From assembly GCA_038202795.1 (NCBI GenBank), contig JBBREQ010000086.1, positions 1 through 9,358 of the forward strand: 9,358 bases of DNA. Direction: 5' to 3'. Shown in pieces: positions 1-5,745 of the stretch. Position 1 is the stretch's first letter, and the number at the start of each line of letters is the position of its first letter. The translations under genes were made by a program, and so were the position numbers. The notes below the pieces were generated by a model that was given only the letters and a program-made list of their open reading frames with translations, did no database searches and was not told the DNA's origin. This DNA comes from PHET01 sp038202795. GTDB taxonomy: Bacteria; Actinomycetota; Coriobacteriia; Anaerosomatales; PHET01.

Positions 1-834
1 GTCCAACTCCATCGCGATGCGGCGCAACACGAACGACGTCCCGCCCTGTAACCACGCTGGGGCGGAGGGCCTCGCCCATACCGCGGCGTCGAAGTCGGCG
101 GTGCCCGGACGCGGGTTTGCCGTGCCGTCCACTTGGCCAAAAAGGTTGCGCATCGTCATGCCGTGAGGGTCGGAGCCGTACGCCCTTCTGAAGCCGTCCG
201 GGCGCCACCGATGCGTGGCGAACGCCCGCGAATCCTTGAGAAGCATGCGAAGGGAGTGCGCCACTGTGCCGGGCTCGTCTGCCGCAACAATGAGCAAGAC
301 GTCCCCTCCCGTCCACTCGTCGACGAGCTTGTCAATTCCGAAGGGCGGGAGCGGCTTGAGCCACTCGGGTTTGACGCCTTGCGCCCTGTCGGCGAAGCCT
401 TGCCCGAAGCCCACCGTGACGGTGAGCCCCGCAGGCGTCGCCGCGAGCTCCGGTTCGACGTCGGCGAGTGCGGCACGCCCCTGGGTGAGCCGCGCCGCGT
501 CGTCGGTGAGGAGTCGCATCCAGGCGGCCAGGCGCTCGCGGCCAACGCCGCCCGTGAGGTCGAGCGCCACGAAGGAGGCGAAGGCGCCGGGGCGCGCTGT
601 GATCCCCGCCTGGTGCTCTCCGTAGAAGGGGACGACGCGCTGGCCGTTGGCTCCAGACTGGTCGGTCTGGGGAGGCGAACCTGGGAAGACGTCTCGCCTA
701 TCGAGGGCTACGCCCGCCGTCGCTGCGGCGAAGGCGCCGGCCCCCGCCGCGGCGCCCGCGGCGAGGAACCGGCGCCGCGACGGCCCGGAAGCGACGGCAT
801 CGGCCATCGGTGTGGGATTGTCGCGCTGGGCCAC
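1..834 (-). CDS. Tat-exported DyP-type heme peroxidase (DtpA/EfeB-like), 3' end beyond window
   Basis: This encodes the first 278 residues of a dye-decolorizing peroxidase that uses heme and H2O2 outside the membrane. A twin-arginine signal is visible: SRRRFLAAG at residues 19-27, then an Ala/Gly-rich hydrophobic stretch. The conserved segment PFYGEHQAGI lies at about 69-78. The family GxxDG motif appears as GQVDG at 233-237, with Asp236 as the expected distal catalytic acid, followed by TANP. The proximal heme histidine should lie past the window edge. I chose the GTG at 834 because it directly abuts the TAA of the upstream chaperone gene, with GGGCGGA just before it; an ATG at 807 has no visible ribosome site. 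Two readings are possible: EfeB (iron) or Streptomyces DtpA-like. The PCu(A)C neighbour favours DtpA. The family call is secure; the subfamily is inferred. Confidence 0.93.
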   Translation of the reverse strand, partial: MAQRDNPTPMADAVASGPSRRRFLAAGAAAGAGAFAAATAGVALDRRDVFPGSPPQTDQSGANGQRVVPFYGEHQAGITARPGAFASFVALDLTGGVGRERLAAWMRLLTDDAARLTQGRAALADVEPELAATPAGLTVTVGFGQGFADRAQGVKPEWLKPLPPFGIDKLVDEWTGGDVLLIVAADEPGTVAHSLRMLLKDSRAFATHRWRPDGFRRAYGSDPHGMTMRNLFGQVDGTANPRPGTADFDAAVWARPSAPAWLQGGTSFVLRRIAMELD

Positions 835-1428
835 TTATCCGCCCATGCTCGCGGATGGAGACATGCTGGGGTCTGCGCTGCTCTTCATGCCATCGCCCGC
901 ATCCATCCCGTCCGAGGGTTCCATGCTCATGCCGCCGTCGTAGGACTCATTTGCCCCTGTGAAGTCCTTGGCTACGGCCGTGAAGGACAGCGTGGAACCG
1001 TCTCCCAACGTCAACGTCACCTTCACCTCGTCGCCGGCGGCGATGGGGGACTGGACACCCATGAACATGATGTGGAAGCCCCCAGGCTCGAGCGTGAGTG
1101 TGCCTCCCGCGGGGATGACGAATCCACCGTCGACGGGGCGCATGACGTCGCCAACGACCTCGTGGAGCTCGACCATGGGGGCGGCGGGGGATGCGGCGCT
1201 GACAACTGTGATCTCGTGGTCGGAAGAGTTGGTGACCTCACCGAACGTCGCTGTCATTCCCGAGTCGATGGCCTTGATCCATGCGTCGGTAACTGTGAGC
1301 GAATTGGCGTCGGTCGTTGAGCTGGAGCCGCTTGAACACGCGGCGAGCGTTAAGGCAATGGCGGCCACGAGGGCGGCGCGGGTCGATGATTTTGCGGCCG
1401 CCAAGGCGGTCTGGGACATGGCAAACAT
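835..1428 (-). CDS. PCu(A)C-family copper chaperone lipoprotein with Met-rich tail
   Basis: This 197-aa protein is an extracytoplasmic copper chaperone of the PCu(A)C (DUF461) family, which carries Cu(I) to the CuA/CuB sites of cytochrome oxidase or to other secreted copper enzymes. A lipoprotein signal ends in LAAC with Cys31 as the lipidated residue. The copper-site residues are present: His89 in ELHE, Met96 in VMRPVDGG, and His119-x-Met121 in the FHIMFMG segment after IPAGGT and EPGG. After the domain (about 155 onward) comes an acidic, Met-rich tail with six methionines between 167 and 195, which could bind extra Cu(I). The ATG at 1428 has AAGGAG about 8 nt upstream, better than the in-frame ATG at 1419. 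Its stop is immediately followed by the GTG of the DyP peroxidase, so the two are almost certainly co-translated. Confidence 0.93.
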   Translation of the reverse strand: MFAMSQTALAAAKSSTRAALVAAIALTLAACSSGSSSTTDANSLTVTDAWIKAIDSGMTATFGEVTNSSDHEITVVSAASPAAPMVELHEVVGDVMRPVDGGFVIPAGGTLTLEPGGFHIMFMGVQSPIAAGDEVKVTLTLGDGSTLSFTAVAKDFTGANESYDGGMSMEPSDGMDAGDGMKSSADPSMSPSASMGG

Positions 1429-1460
1429 AGGGGTTACTCCTTCTCGTCTGGGGTATGCGT

Positions 1461-1475
1461 CAGCGCCACGCGCTG
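1461..1475 (-). repeat. Short GC-rich hairpin between the membrane protein and copper chaperone genes
   Basis: CAGCGC and GCGCTG form a perfect 6-bp stem around a 3-nt loop. It sits in the 60-nt gap between the membrane protein stop and the PCu(A)C start, upstream of the AAGGAG ribosome site. It may tune transcript stability or expression ratio within the operon. There is no T-tract, so an intrinsic terminator is unlikely. Such small stems arise often by chance in GC-rich DNA. Confidence 0.3.
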
Positions 1476-1488
1476 GTGCATGGTGTCT

Positions 1489-2085
1489 TCAGGCGAGAGA
1501 AAGAGGGGGGCCGCGCAATCCGTTGGGTGACGTGACGATGCGGGGGCGGCGCGGTGTGGGGCGCGGGGAGGGCGAGGCGGTGCCGAGGGGCGCGGGCCGC
1601 CACGGGGACGGAACGTGCAATCGCGAAAGGAACGTGCTCGCCCAGCGTCGGCCGGACTCGAGCAAGACATCGGCCCGACGGAGCACCGCGTACGTGCCGA
1701 GCGCCGCCAGGGCGTGCGCCGCGATCATGGCGGGAGTGAGGTGCATGTGTGCGGAGTGGCCGCCGCTCGCAACTGTGAGAGCGAGGGTGCGGGCGTCGTG
1801 CCCGGCGTGCGGCCCCTGTCCGGAAGCGAGGCCCACCGAGGCCCCTACTCCCCACGAGAAGAGCGTGTGGAAAGCGACTTGAGACACGACGACGGCGGCT
1901 GCGAGTCGCCACCTCGACTCGGTGCCAGCGAGTTGGGCGCTCACCACAAACGCGAGAGCAAGCGGAACGGCGATGCCAGCGCCGGTGGGGATCGCACCGC
2001 CCGCGGCAACGTGCATCGCGACGGCCACTCCCGTGGAGAGGCACGCCGCGACCGAGGCCTTTAGCAGGCGTTCCGAGCGTTGCAC
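1489..2085 (-). CDS. His-rich integral membrane protein of a copper cassette, family not recognised
   Basis: I do not recognise the family of this 198-aa protein. It shows about four hydrophobic segments: residues roughly 10-32, 34-54, 60-87 and 117-136. The last two flank a loop (about 88-116) rich in metal-binding side chains: His93, His96, His110, His113, Met114 and His115. Further histidines lie inside predicted helices (His25, His73, His124). The C-terminal 45 residues are Pro/Arg-rich and probably cytoplasmic. The gene lies 60 nt ahead of the PCu(A)C chaperone on the same strand and ahead of the DyP peroxidase, so a role in copper handling is inferred from context and the His cluster. 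The start is GTG at 2085 with no good Shine-Dalgarno, so initiation may be structured or leaderless. No in-frame ATG or GTG was found just upstream. Confidence 0.8.
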   Translation of the reverse strand: MQRSERLLKASVAACLSTGVAVAMHVAAGGAIPTGAGIAVPLALAFVVSAQLAGTESRWRLAAAVVVSQVAFHTLFSWGVGASVGLASGQGPHAGHDARTLALTVASGGHSAHMHLTPAMIAAHALAALGTYAVLRRADVLLESGRRWASTFLSRLHVPSPWRPAPLGTASPSPRPTPRRPRIVTSPNGLRGPPLSLA

Positions 2086-2115
2086 GGGACTAGTGTCCCA
2101 CGTCCGCGCGTGGGA
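2086..2115 (-). promoter_or_regulatory. Two overlapping, mutually exclusive inverted repeats before the copper cassette
   Basis: Immediately upstream of the GTG at 2085 there are two inverted repeats that share sequence. Repeat A is TCCCACG (2096-2102) and CGTGGGA (2109-2115), a perfect 7-bp stem with a 6-nt loop. Repeat B is GGGAC (2086-2090) and GTCCC (2095-2099), a 5-bp stem with a 4-nt loop that ends at the start codon. On the minus-strand RNA only one can form at a time. It could be an operator, a leader switch, or the weak end-structure of the preceding C-S lyase gene, whose stop is about 38 nt upstream. It does not match the CsoR consensus I know. Confidence 0.45.
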
Positions 2116-2153
2116 TGTGCCTGGTGAATGACCTCTTGTGCGCTGGGCGAACG

Positions 2154-3305
2154 TCAGGAGACGGCCGACGCCATTCTCCGTACGCCCTCTTCGATGAGGT
2201 CGGGGCGGGTCGCGAAGTTGAACCGAACGTGCCCGGCCCCACCGGTTCCGAAGGTCGGACCCGAGTTGAGGCCAACCTTCCCGCGGGTCAGGAACACGGC
2301 CGCAGGGTCGTCGCCGAGGCCCAGTGAGGTGCAGTCAAGCCAGGCCAAATACGTCGCCTCCGGCATCCGGTAGCCGACCGTCGGGAGCTGCGCCGCGAGC
2401 AGTTCGCCCAGCAGCCTTCTGTTGGAGTCGAGTCCCGCCATGAGCGCGTCGAGCCAGGGGCCGCCCTCGCGATACGCGGCCGTCTGGGCGATCGCGCCAA
2501 AGTGGGTGGGCCAGTGGTGGGCGCCGGCCTTGAAGGCGTCGCGCTTGGCCGTCGCGGCTACGCCGAAGATGAGGAGCGCGCTGGGGAAGGCCGCGAGGTT
2601 CCACGCCTTGGACGCTGAATGGAGCGCCATTCCCGCGGGGTCAACCGAGAGGTACGGAATGAACTCTCCCTCGGGGAAGATGATCGGCGCGTGGATCTCA
2701 TCCGCGACGACGGTAGCGCCGTGGCGGGCGGCGATGCCGGCCAGCGATTCCAACTCTCCGCGGGTGTGAAGCGTGCCGCCTGGGTTGTGCGGATTGCACA
2801 GCAACACCGCGACGCCGGGGGCACCGCCCTTGTTCGCGGTCGCGAGCGACGCCTCGATCGTCTGGGGATCGAGCCTCATCTCGGGGGTGAGGAGGGCCTC
2901 GACGACAGTCAGGCCCGCCTCGCGCAAGTAGGAGTAGAACGGCGGATACACGGGCGACGTGACGACGACGGTGCCGCCGGGTCCGGCCGCGAGAAGCAGG
3001 GCATCGGTATACCCGGGGATGACGCCGGACACGGGGCGGATGAAAGCTGCGTCGAGAGTGGGCCATGACCACCGGGCGCTCGCGAAGTCGACGAAAGACT
3101 CGACGAACGGGGTCGAGCCCGGGTATCCCGTGTCGCCGTCCCTGAGCGCCTTCTCAAGCGCCTCCCTGATCGGGTCGGCGAGGTCGACGTCCATTTCGGC
3201 GACCCACATGGGCAGCACGTCAGGGGCGAAGTGCTGCCACTTGATGGACGTGCGCTCGCGTAGTCGCTCGTACGGGACGTGGGTGAGAGGGTTCTCCGGC
3301 TGCAT
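2154..3305 (-). CDS. MalY/PatB-type PLP-dependent C-S lyase (cystathionine beta-lyase-like aminotransferase)
   Basis: This 383-aa fold-type I PLP enzyme belongs to class I/II aminotransferases, MalY/PatB branch. These cleave C-S bonds of cystathionine or cysteine conjugates to give a thiol, pyruvate and ammonia; some, such as E. coli MalY, also act in regulation. Visible landmarks are PMWVAEMD at 32-39, typical of this branch; CNPHNPGG at 170-177; DEIHAP at 202-207; SASKAWN at 230-236 with Lys233 as the PLP Schiff-base lysine; and RFNFA at 361-365 with Arg361 as the expected carboxylate-binding arginine. Length is normal and the domain is complete. The ATG at 3305 has a short-spaced GAGGG. 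A small putative gene ends 30 nt upstream, so the two may be co-transcribed from the operator-rich region beyond it. Substrate (cystathionine or other) cannot be fixed from sequence. Confidence 0.92.
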   Translation of the reverse strand: MQPENPLTHVPYERLRERTSIKWQHFAPDVLPMWVAEMDVDLADPIREALEKALRDGDTGYPGSTPFVESFVDFASARWSWPTLDAAFIRPVSGVIPGYTDALLLAAGPGGTVVVTSPVYPPFYSYLREAGLTVVEALLTPEMRLDPQTIEASLATANKGGAPGVAVLLCNPHNPGGTLHTRGELESLAGIAARHGATVVADEIHAPIIFPEGEFIPYLSVDPAGMALHSASKAWNLAAFPSALLIFGVAATAKRDAFKAGAHHWPTHFGAIAQTAAYREGGPWLDALMAGLDSNRRLLGELLAAQLPTVGYRMPEATYLAWLDCTSLGLGDDPAAVFLTRGKVGLNSGPTFGTGGAGHVRFNFATRPDLIEEGVRRMASAVS

Positions 3306-3335
3306 GCCCTCAGTCTGGCATGCGCCGCCACGGGG

Positions 3336-3482
3336 CTAGCGGGGGAGCGTGGTCTCGGACTCCGGCTCTTCGGAGAAGGCGTAGTCGCGCCAGGTGGAAT
3401 ATTGCTGAGGAGCTTCGACTCGGTCGGTCCGGAAGGAGATGGCCGGTTCGGACGCGTCGGGCTGGTGTTCTTGGTCCTGCAT
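3336..3482 (-). CDS. Putative 48-aa acidic protein of unknown function
   Basis: A short open frame encodes 48 residues beginning MQDQEHQPD and ending TTLPR. It is hydrophilic and acidic, has no signal peptide or membrane helix, and carries an aromatic patch YSTWRDYAF at 28-36. Third codon positions are mostly G or C, as in the neighbouring genes, which argues for real coding. A GAGAGGA lies about 11 nt before the ATG, slightly far for a ribosome site. The frame stays open for a further 36 codons upstream without an ATG, GTG or TTG, so the start is uncertain. It ends 30 nt before the C-S lyase gene and probably shares its transcript. I recognise no family. Confidence 0.5.
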   Translation of the reverse strand: MQDQEHQPDASEPAISFRTDRVEAPQQYSTWRDYAFSEEPESETTLPR

Positions 3483-3573
3483 GGGGGAAGGGGTCCTCTC
3501 GTCGGTGTCGCGGGTAGCGACATCGGCGTCGGCAAGGCCTTTGTCCGGGTATGAACGCGCGCCTGTGACTCGC

Positions 3574-3594
3574 TGTTTGTTGGATGTTCAAACA
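3574..3594. promoter_or_regulatory. Inverted repeat TGTTTG-N9-CAAACA, possible operator
   Basis: A perfect 6-bp inverted repeat with a 9-nt AT-rich spacer lies in an otherwise GC-rich intergenic region, about 90-110 nt upstream of the small 48-aa frame. The AT-rich composition and symmetry suggest a protein-binding site or promoter-proximal element for the leftward genes. No regulator family can be assigned from the sequence. Confidence 0.35.
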
Positions 3595-3606
3595 ATGGTA
3601 GGCAAT

Positions 3607-3620
3607 CGGAAACGTTTCCG
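3607..3620. promoter_or_regulatory. 14-bp perfect palindrome, LacI-family-type operator
   Basis: CGGAAACGTTTCCG is a perfect palindrome with a central CG. The core GAAACGTTTC is typical of operators bound by LacI/GalR-family regulators. It lies between the GlxR-type site and the leftward genes. A TACCAT hexamer (minus strand, 3600-3595) could be a -10 element, which would put the palindrome between -35 and -10, a repressing position. No LacI-family gene is visible in the window, so the regulator would be encoded elsewhere. Confidence 0.6.
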
Positions 3621-3633
3621 CCAGCGGAGGCGA

Positions 3634-3649
3634 TGTGATCTACGTCACA
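3634..3649. promoter_or_regulatory. GlxR/Crp-type operator
   Basis: TGTGATCTACGTCACA matches the Crp-family operator TGTGA-N6-TCACA with no mismatch, and also the GlxR form TGTGANNTANNTCACA known from Corynebacterium and related actinobacteria. It suggests cAMP-responsive control. The flanking gene on the right ends toward it (stop at 3713), so the likely targets are the leftward genes: the 48-aa frame and the C-S lyase. Its centre is about 160 nt from the nearest candidate start codon. Confidence 0.7.
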
Positions 3650-3712
3650 CCGTAGGCTTGCGTGTCGCCTCTGCTGCCGAGTCCGACGCAATTGATGACG
3701 TGCCCTCCGCGG

Positions 3713-4189
3713 CTATCGAGACGCCAACTGCGACAACAACTTCTCGTAGTGGTCGGAGGCCTCCGACATGCGCTCGAGAACTCCGAGTCTCAGCGCACCC
3801 GTGCGCGTGACGTCGTCCGGATACTCGTGAGTGCTCACCACCACGGTTCCAGCAGGGGTGGAGTGAAACTCCGTCGTCAACACAGTGGGGAGGTGGGGAA
3901 AGAGCTCGGAGATATACGTCTGGACGGTCCGCACCAACGGCACTACTTCGGTGAAGACACCGTAGAAGCTGAACTCGTTGCCCTCGGGGTCGCGCTGAGA
4001 GATGCGCCAATGGCCGCCTTTGACCGCGTCAATCTCGACAATGGAGTTGACGTAACCGTTCGGCCGCCACCATTGCGCCACGTAGAGAGCTTCAAACCTG
4101 ACGTTCCACGCGCGCTCGACCGGGTAGGCGAACCCCTCGCGCATGATGATCGCGGGAACCTCGGCGGGGAGCGAGAATTCGCGCCTCAT
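3713..4189 (-). CDS. SRPBCC superfamily protein, AHSA1-like domain
   Basis: This 158-aa soluble protein has the START-like SRPBCC fold of the AHSA1 (activator of Hsp90 ATPase homologue 1-like) group, a helix-grip fold with a hydrophobic ligand cavity. Recognisable features are the N-terminal strand followed by YPVERAWNVRF at about 22-32; the WWRPNGY segment at 40-46; the VKGGHWRI strand at 56-63; YGVFTEVVPLVRTVQT at 76-91; TEFHSTPAGTVVVSTHEY around 106-123; and a C-terminal helix with HYEKLLSQL at 147-155. Members are often stand-alone proteins of unknown ligand, or partners of ArsR regulators; no ArsR gene is seen here. The ATG at 4189 has AGGACGAG a few bases upstream. The ligand and role are unknown. 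Confidence 0.85.
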   Translation of the reverse strand: MRREFSLPAEVPAIIMREGFAYPVERAWNVRFEALYVAQWWRPNGYVNSIVEIDAVKGGHWRISQRDPEGNEFSFYGVFTEVVPLVRTVQTYISELFPHLPTVLTTEFHSTPAGTVVVSTHEYPDDVTRTGALRLGVLERMSEASDHYEKLLSQLASR

Positions 4190-4222
4190 GTTCTCGTCCT
4201 CTCGCCGCGGGCCCCAGCCCTA

Positions 4223-4251
4223 AGCGTGGCGTGAGCACGGGCGGGCGTCAA
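4223..4251 (-). promoter_or_regulatory. Weak candidate promoter for the SRPBCC gene
   Basis: On the minus strand, TTGACG (4251-4246) matches five of six -35 bases. Seventeen nucleotides later lies CACGCT (4228-4223), a poor -10. The implied start of transcription would give a leader of about 25 nt before the ATG at 4189. The -35 is convincing; the -10 is not. Confidence 0.3.
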
Positions 4252-4313
4252 GGTTCGCTGAAGCGAGCGTCTTCAATCCTTCTCACAGGGCGGTGTGGTG
4301 CTGCGAGAGAGAC

Positions 4314-4739
4314 CTAGGAACCCGACGTATCCATGCTGACCGCCACAGCGATGATGCCGATAAAGACCAGCGTGATGCCCACAAAGAACCATCCGACGAG
4401 CGTGCCGGCGAGGGCGATTCCCTGGTTGTTCGCCTCGCCCCTTCTTGCCGCGGCAAGCCCCATGTGACCCAGGATCACACCGGGAATGAAGGTGATCCCC
4501 ACGATGATGGTGGCCACCGACAGGATGAGCGACGTGATCCCCATCCAGTTCTTGGACGTATTCGCGGGGCTGTAGTTCGTGGCATACATGTAGCCGGCGG
4601 GGGGCGGCGGTGGATAGGCCGCCGTCAGGTATGCGGGGTCTTGCTGCACGGGTGTCCCCTGCCACTGCGGAGTCTCTTGGACATGCGGCGCGCTTGGCGC
4701 CGGCGACGCAAACGGGTCGTTCGCATACCGGTCGCTCAT
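4314..4739 (-). CDS. DUF4190-like two-helix membrane protein with Pro-rich N-terminus
   Basis: This 141-aa protein has a hydrophilic, Pro/Gln-rich N-terminal half (residues 1-62, with PPPPP at 43-47) and a C-terminal DUF4190-type region. That region has two hydrophobic helices, about 67-92 and 107-135, joined by GHMGLAAARRGEANNQG, the short basic loop typical of the family. DUF4190 proteins are common in actinobacteria and their function is unknown. The ATG at 4739 has GGGGGAAG about 6 nt upstream, and it overlaps the stop of the ATP-grasp gene in an ATGA, implying translational coupling. A longer reading in the same frame would run deep into the ATP-grasp gene and is unlikely. Confidence 0.87.
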   Translation of the reverse strand: MSDRYANDPFASPAPSAPHVQETPQWQGTPVQQDPAYLTAAYPPPPPAGYMYATNYSPANTSKNWMGITSLILSVATIIVGITFIPGVILGHMGLAAARRGEANNQGIALAGTLVGWFFVGITLVFIGIIAVAVSMDTSGS

Positions 4740-5650
4740 GTGGTCTTCCCCCTTGTCGTCACGCCAGTGTGGCCCCGCGTCCCTGCCATGGCAACGTGCG
4801 ACAGGAATGCCGCTGCCGCGCGCGCAGGCGCGGCGTTGTTGACGCTCAGGAAGAGCGACGGTTCCGTCAGTTCTAGTTCGAGCACGACGGGGCCCGATGC
4901 CGTCGGCAAGAGGTCGACGCGAGCGTACGCAACGTCGTCCCCGCCCTCCACGAGCGTGGGGAGCGCCGCGACGATGGCGTCGGCAAGCGTTCGCTCCGCC
5001 GCCGTGGCCGTGGTCGACACGATCTCCTCGTCCGCATAGAGGCCCGTGCTCCACTCCATGCTTCGCGACAGGATGGGCGCCTTGCGGGCCGCGTGCGAAA
5101 AAGCTCCACCGACGTAGATGAGCGCCGTCTCACCGTCTGCGTCGACTTGGTCGAGATACGGCTGGATCATCGCTGTCTTTCCCGCTGCGTGCAGGGCCGC
5201 TACGTGGCGCCGTGCCGCTCCCGCGTCGTCCCTAAAGAGGGCGGCTCCCTTGGAGCCGGCGCCGACGGTGGGCTTGACGACGATGGATCCCGCGAGGGCG
5301 TCGTCGGCAGCCGTCTCGCCTGGCTCGAAGTACACGGTGGGCACCACGGCGAATCCCGCGCCCTCGAGCTGTGCGAGGTAGTGCTTGTCGGTGTTCCAGC
5401 GAATGACAGGCAGCGGGTTGACAAGGCGAGTCACTGCGGCAACCCGCTCCGCCCACTCCAGGAAGTCCTCAAGGTGGTCCGTGTAGTTCCACGTGGAACG
5501 GAGGATGACAGCGTCGTACCTGGCCCAGTCAACGGTGTCGTCTTCCCACGCGACGAGGTCCGCACCGGGAAGGAGAGGGAGTAGCAGCGACTCATCGATA
5601 TCGGGCTCGGGCATCTCGCTCGAGGTCACAAGGGCGATGCGATGGCTCAT
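4736..5650 (-). CDS. ATP-grasp domain ligase of unknown substrate (RimK/DcsG-like)
   Basis: This protein of about 304 aa belongs to the ATP-grasp superfamily, which joins a carboxylate (through an acyl-phosphate) to an amine or similar nucleophile. Counting from the ATG at 5650, an N-terminal pre-ATP-grasp part holds RSTWNYTDH (about 51-59) and NPLPVIRWNTDKHYL (78-92). Next come an ATP-binding lysine in SIVVKPTVGAGSKG (122-135), MIQPYLDQVD (161-170), and the metal-binding end ARVDLL...LELELTEPSLFL with Asp246, Glu258 and Glu263. This matches the large, mostly uncharacterised group related to RimK, glutathione synthetase and cycloserine cyclo-ligase DcsG. GTG at 5659 is an alternative start adding three residues, but a -10-like TACTGT lies 7 nt before the ATG, which fits a leaderless message. 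The gene is coupled to the DUF4190-like gene through an ATGA overlap. Confidence 0.88.
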   Translation of the reverse strand: MSHRIALVTSSEMPEPDIDESLLLPLLPGADLVAWEDDTVDWARYDAVILRSTWNYTDHLEDFLEWAERVAAVTRLVNPLPVIRWNTDKHYLAQLEGAGFAVVPTVYFEPGETAADDALAGSIVVKPTVGAGSKGAALFRDDAGAARRHVAALHAAGKTAMIQPYLDQVDADGETALIYVGGAFSHAARKAPILSRSMEWSTGLYADEEIVSTTATAAERTLADAIVAALPTLVEGGDDVAYARVDLLPTASGPVVLELELTEPSLFLSVNNAAPARAAAAFLSHVAMAGTRGHTGVTTRGKTT

Positions 5651-5745
5651 GAGCGCCACAGTAGCGGCGCACGGTCCTTACGTTCACCATATGGCCCTCC
5701 CCATAGCGTCGTCCCTAGATGCTCGACTAGCAAAGGACACGTGAC
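5651..5745. promoter_or_regulatory. Divergent promoter region between ATP-grasp and exporter operons
   Basis: This 95-nt spacer must drive both directions. Leftward, TACTGT (minus strand, 5663-5658) lies 7 nt before the ATG at 5650, with a loose -35 match (GTGAAC) about 18 nt further upstream, giving a probable leaderless transcript. Rightward, TAGCGT at 5704-5709 fits the TAnnnT pattern but has no good -35. A clear AAAGGA ribosome site sits 8 nt before the GTG at 5746. No operator is obvious apart from the 8-bp palindrome CCATATGG. Confidence 0.5.

Noticed and set aside
133..1320. Long plus-strand open frame (395 codons) opposite the peroxidase and copper chaperone genes
   Set aside because: It is antisense to two well-supported genes, its translation is Arg/Gly/His-rich with no domain, and long antisense frames are expected in GC-rich DNA.
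1434..1481. A 15-codon minus-strand reading frame (MHQRVALTHTPDEKE) ending within the ribosome site region of the PCu(A)C gene
   Set aside because: Could be a leader peptide, but there is no convincing ribosome site before it, and frames this short are common by chance.
959..1882. Plus-strand open frame of 307 codons across the chaperone/membrane-protein junction
   Set aside because: It spans the junction of two minus-strand genes with clear start signals and features; its translation shows no recognisable family or sensible composition.
4247..4275. Small inverted repeat TCGCT/AGCGA downstream of the DUF4190-like gene as a terminator
   Set aside because: The stem is only 4-5 bp with a 2-4 nt loop and no T-tract, too weak to call.
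4740..5054. Longer N-terminal extension of the DUF4190-like frame
   Set aside because: It overlaps the conserved C-terminal part of the ATP-grasp gene on the same strand in another frame; the ATG at 4739 has a good ribosome site and an ATGA overlap.
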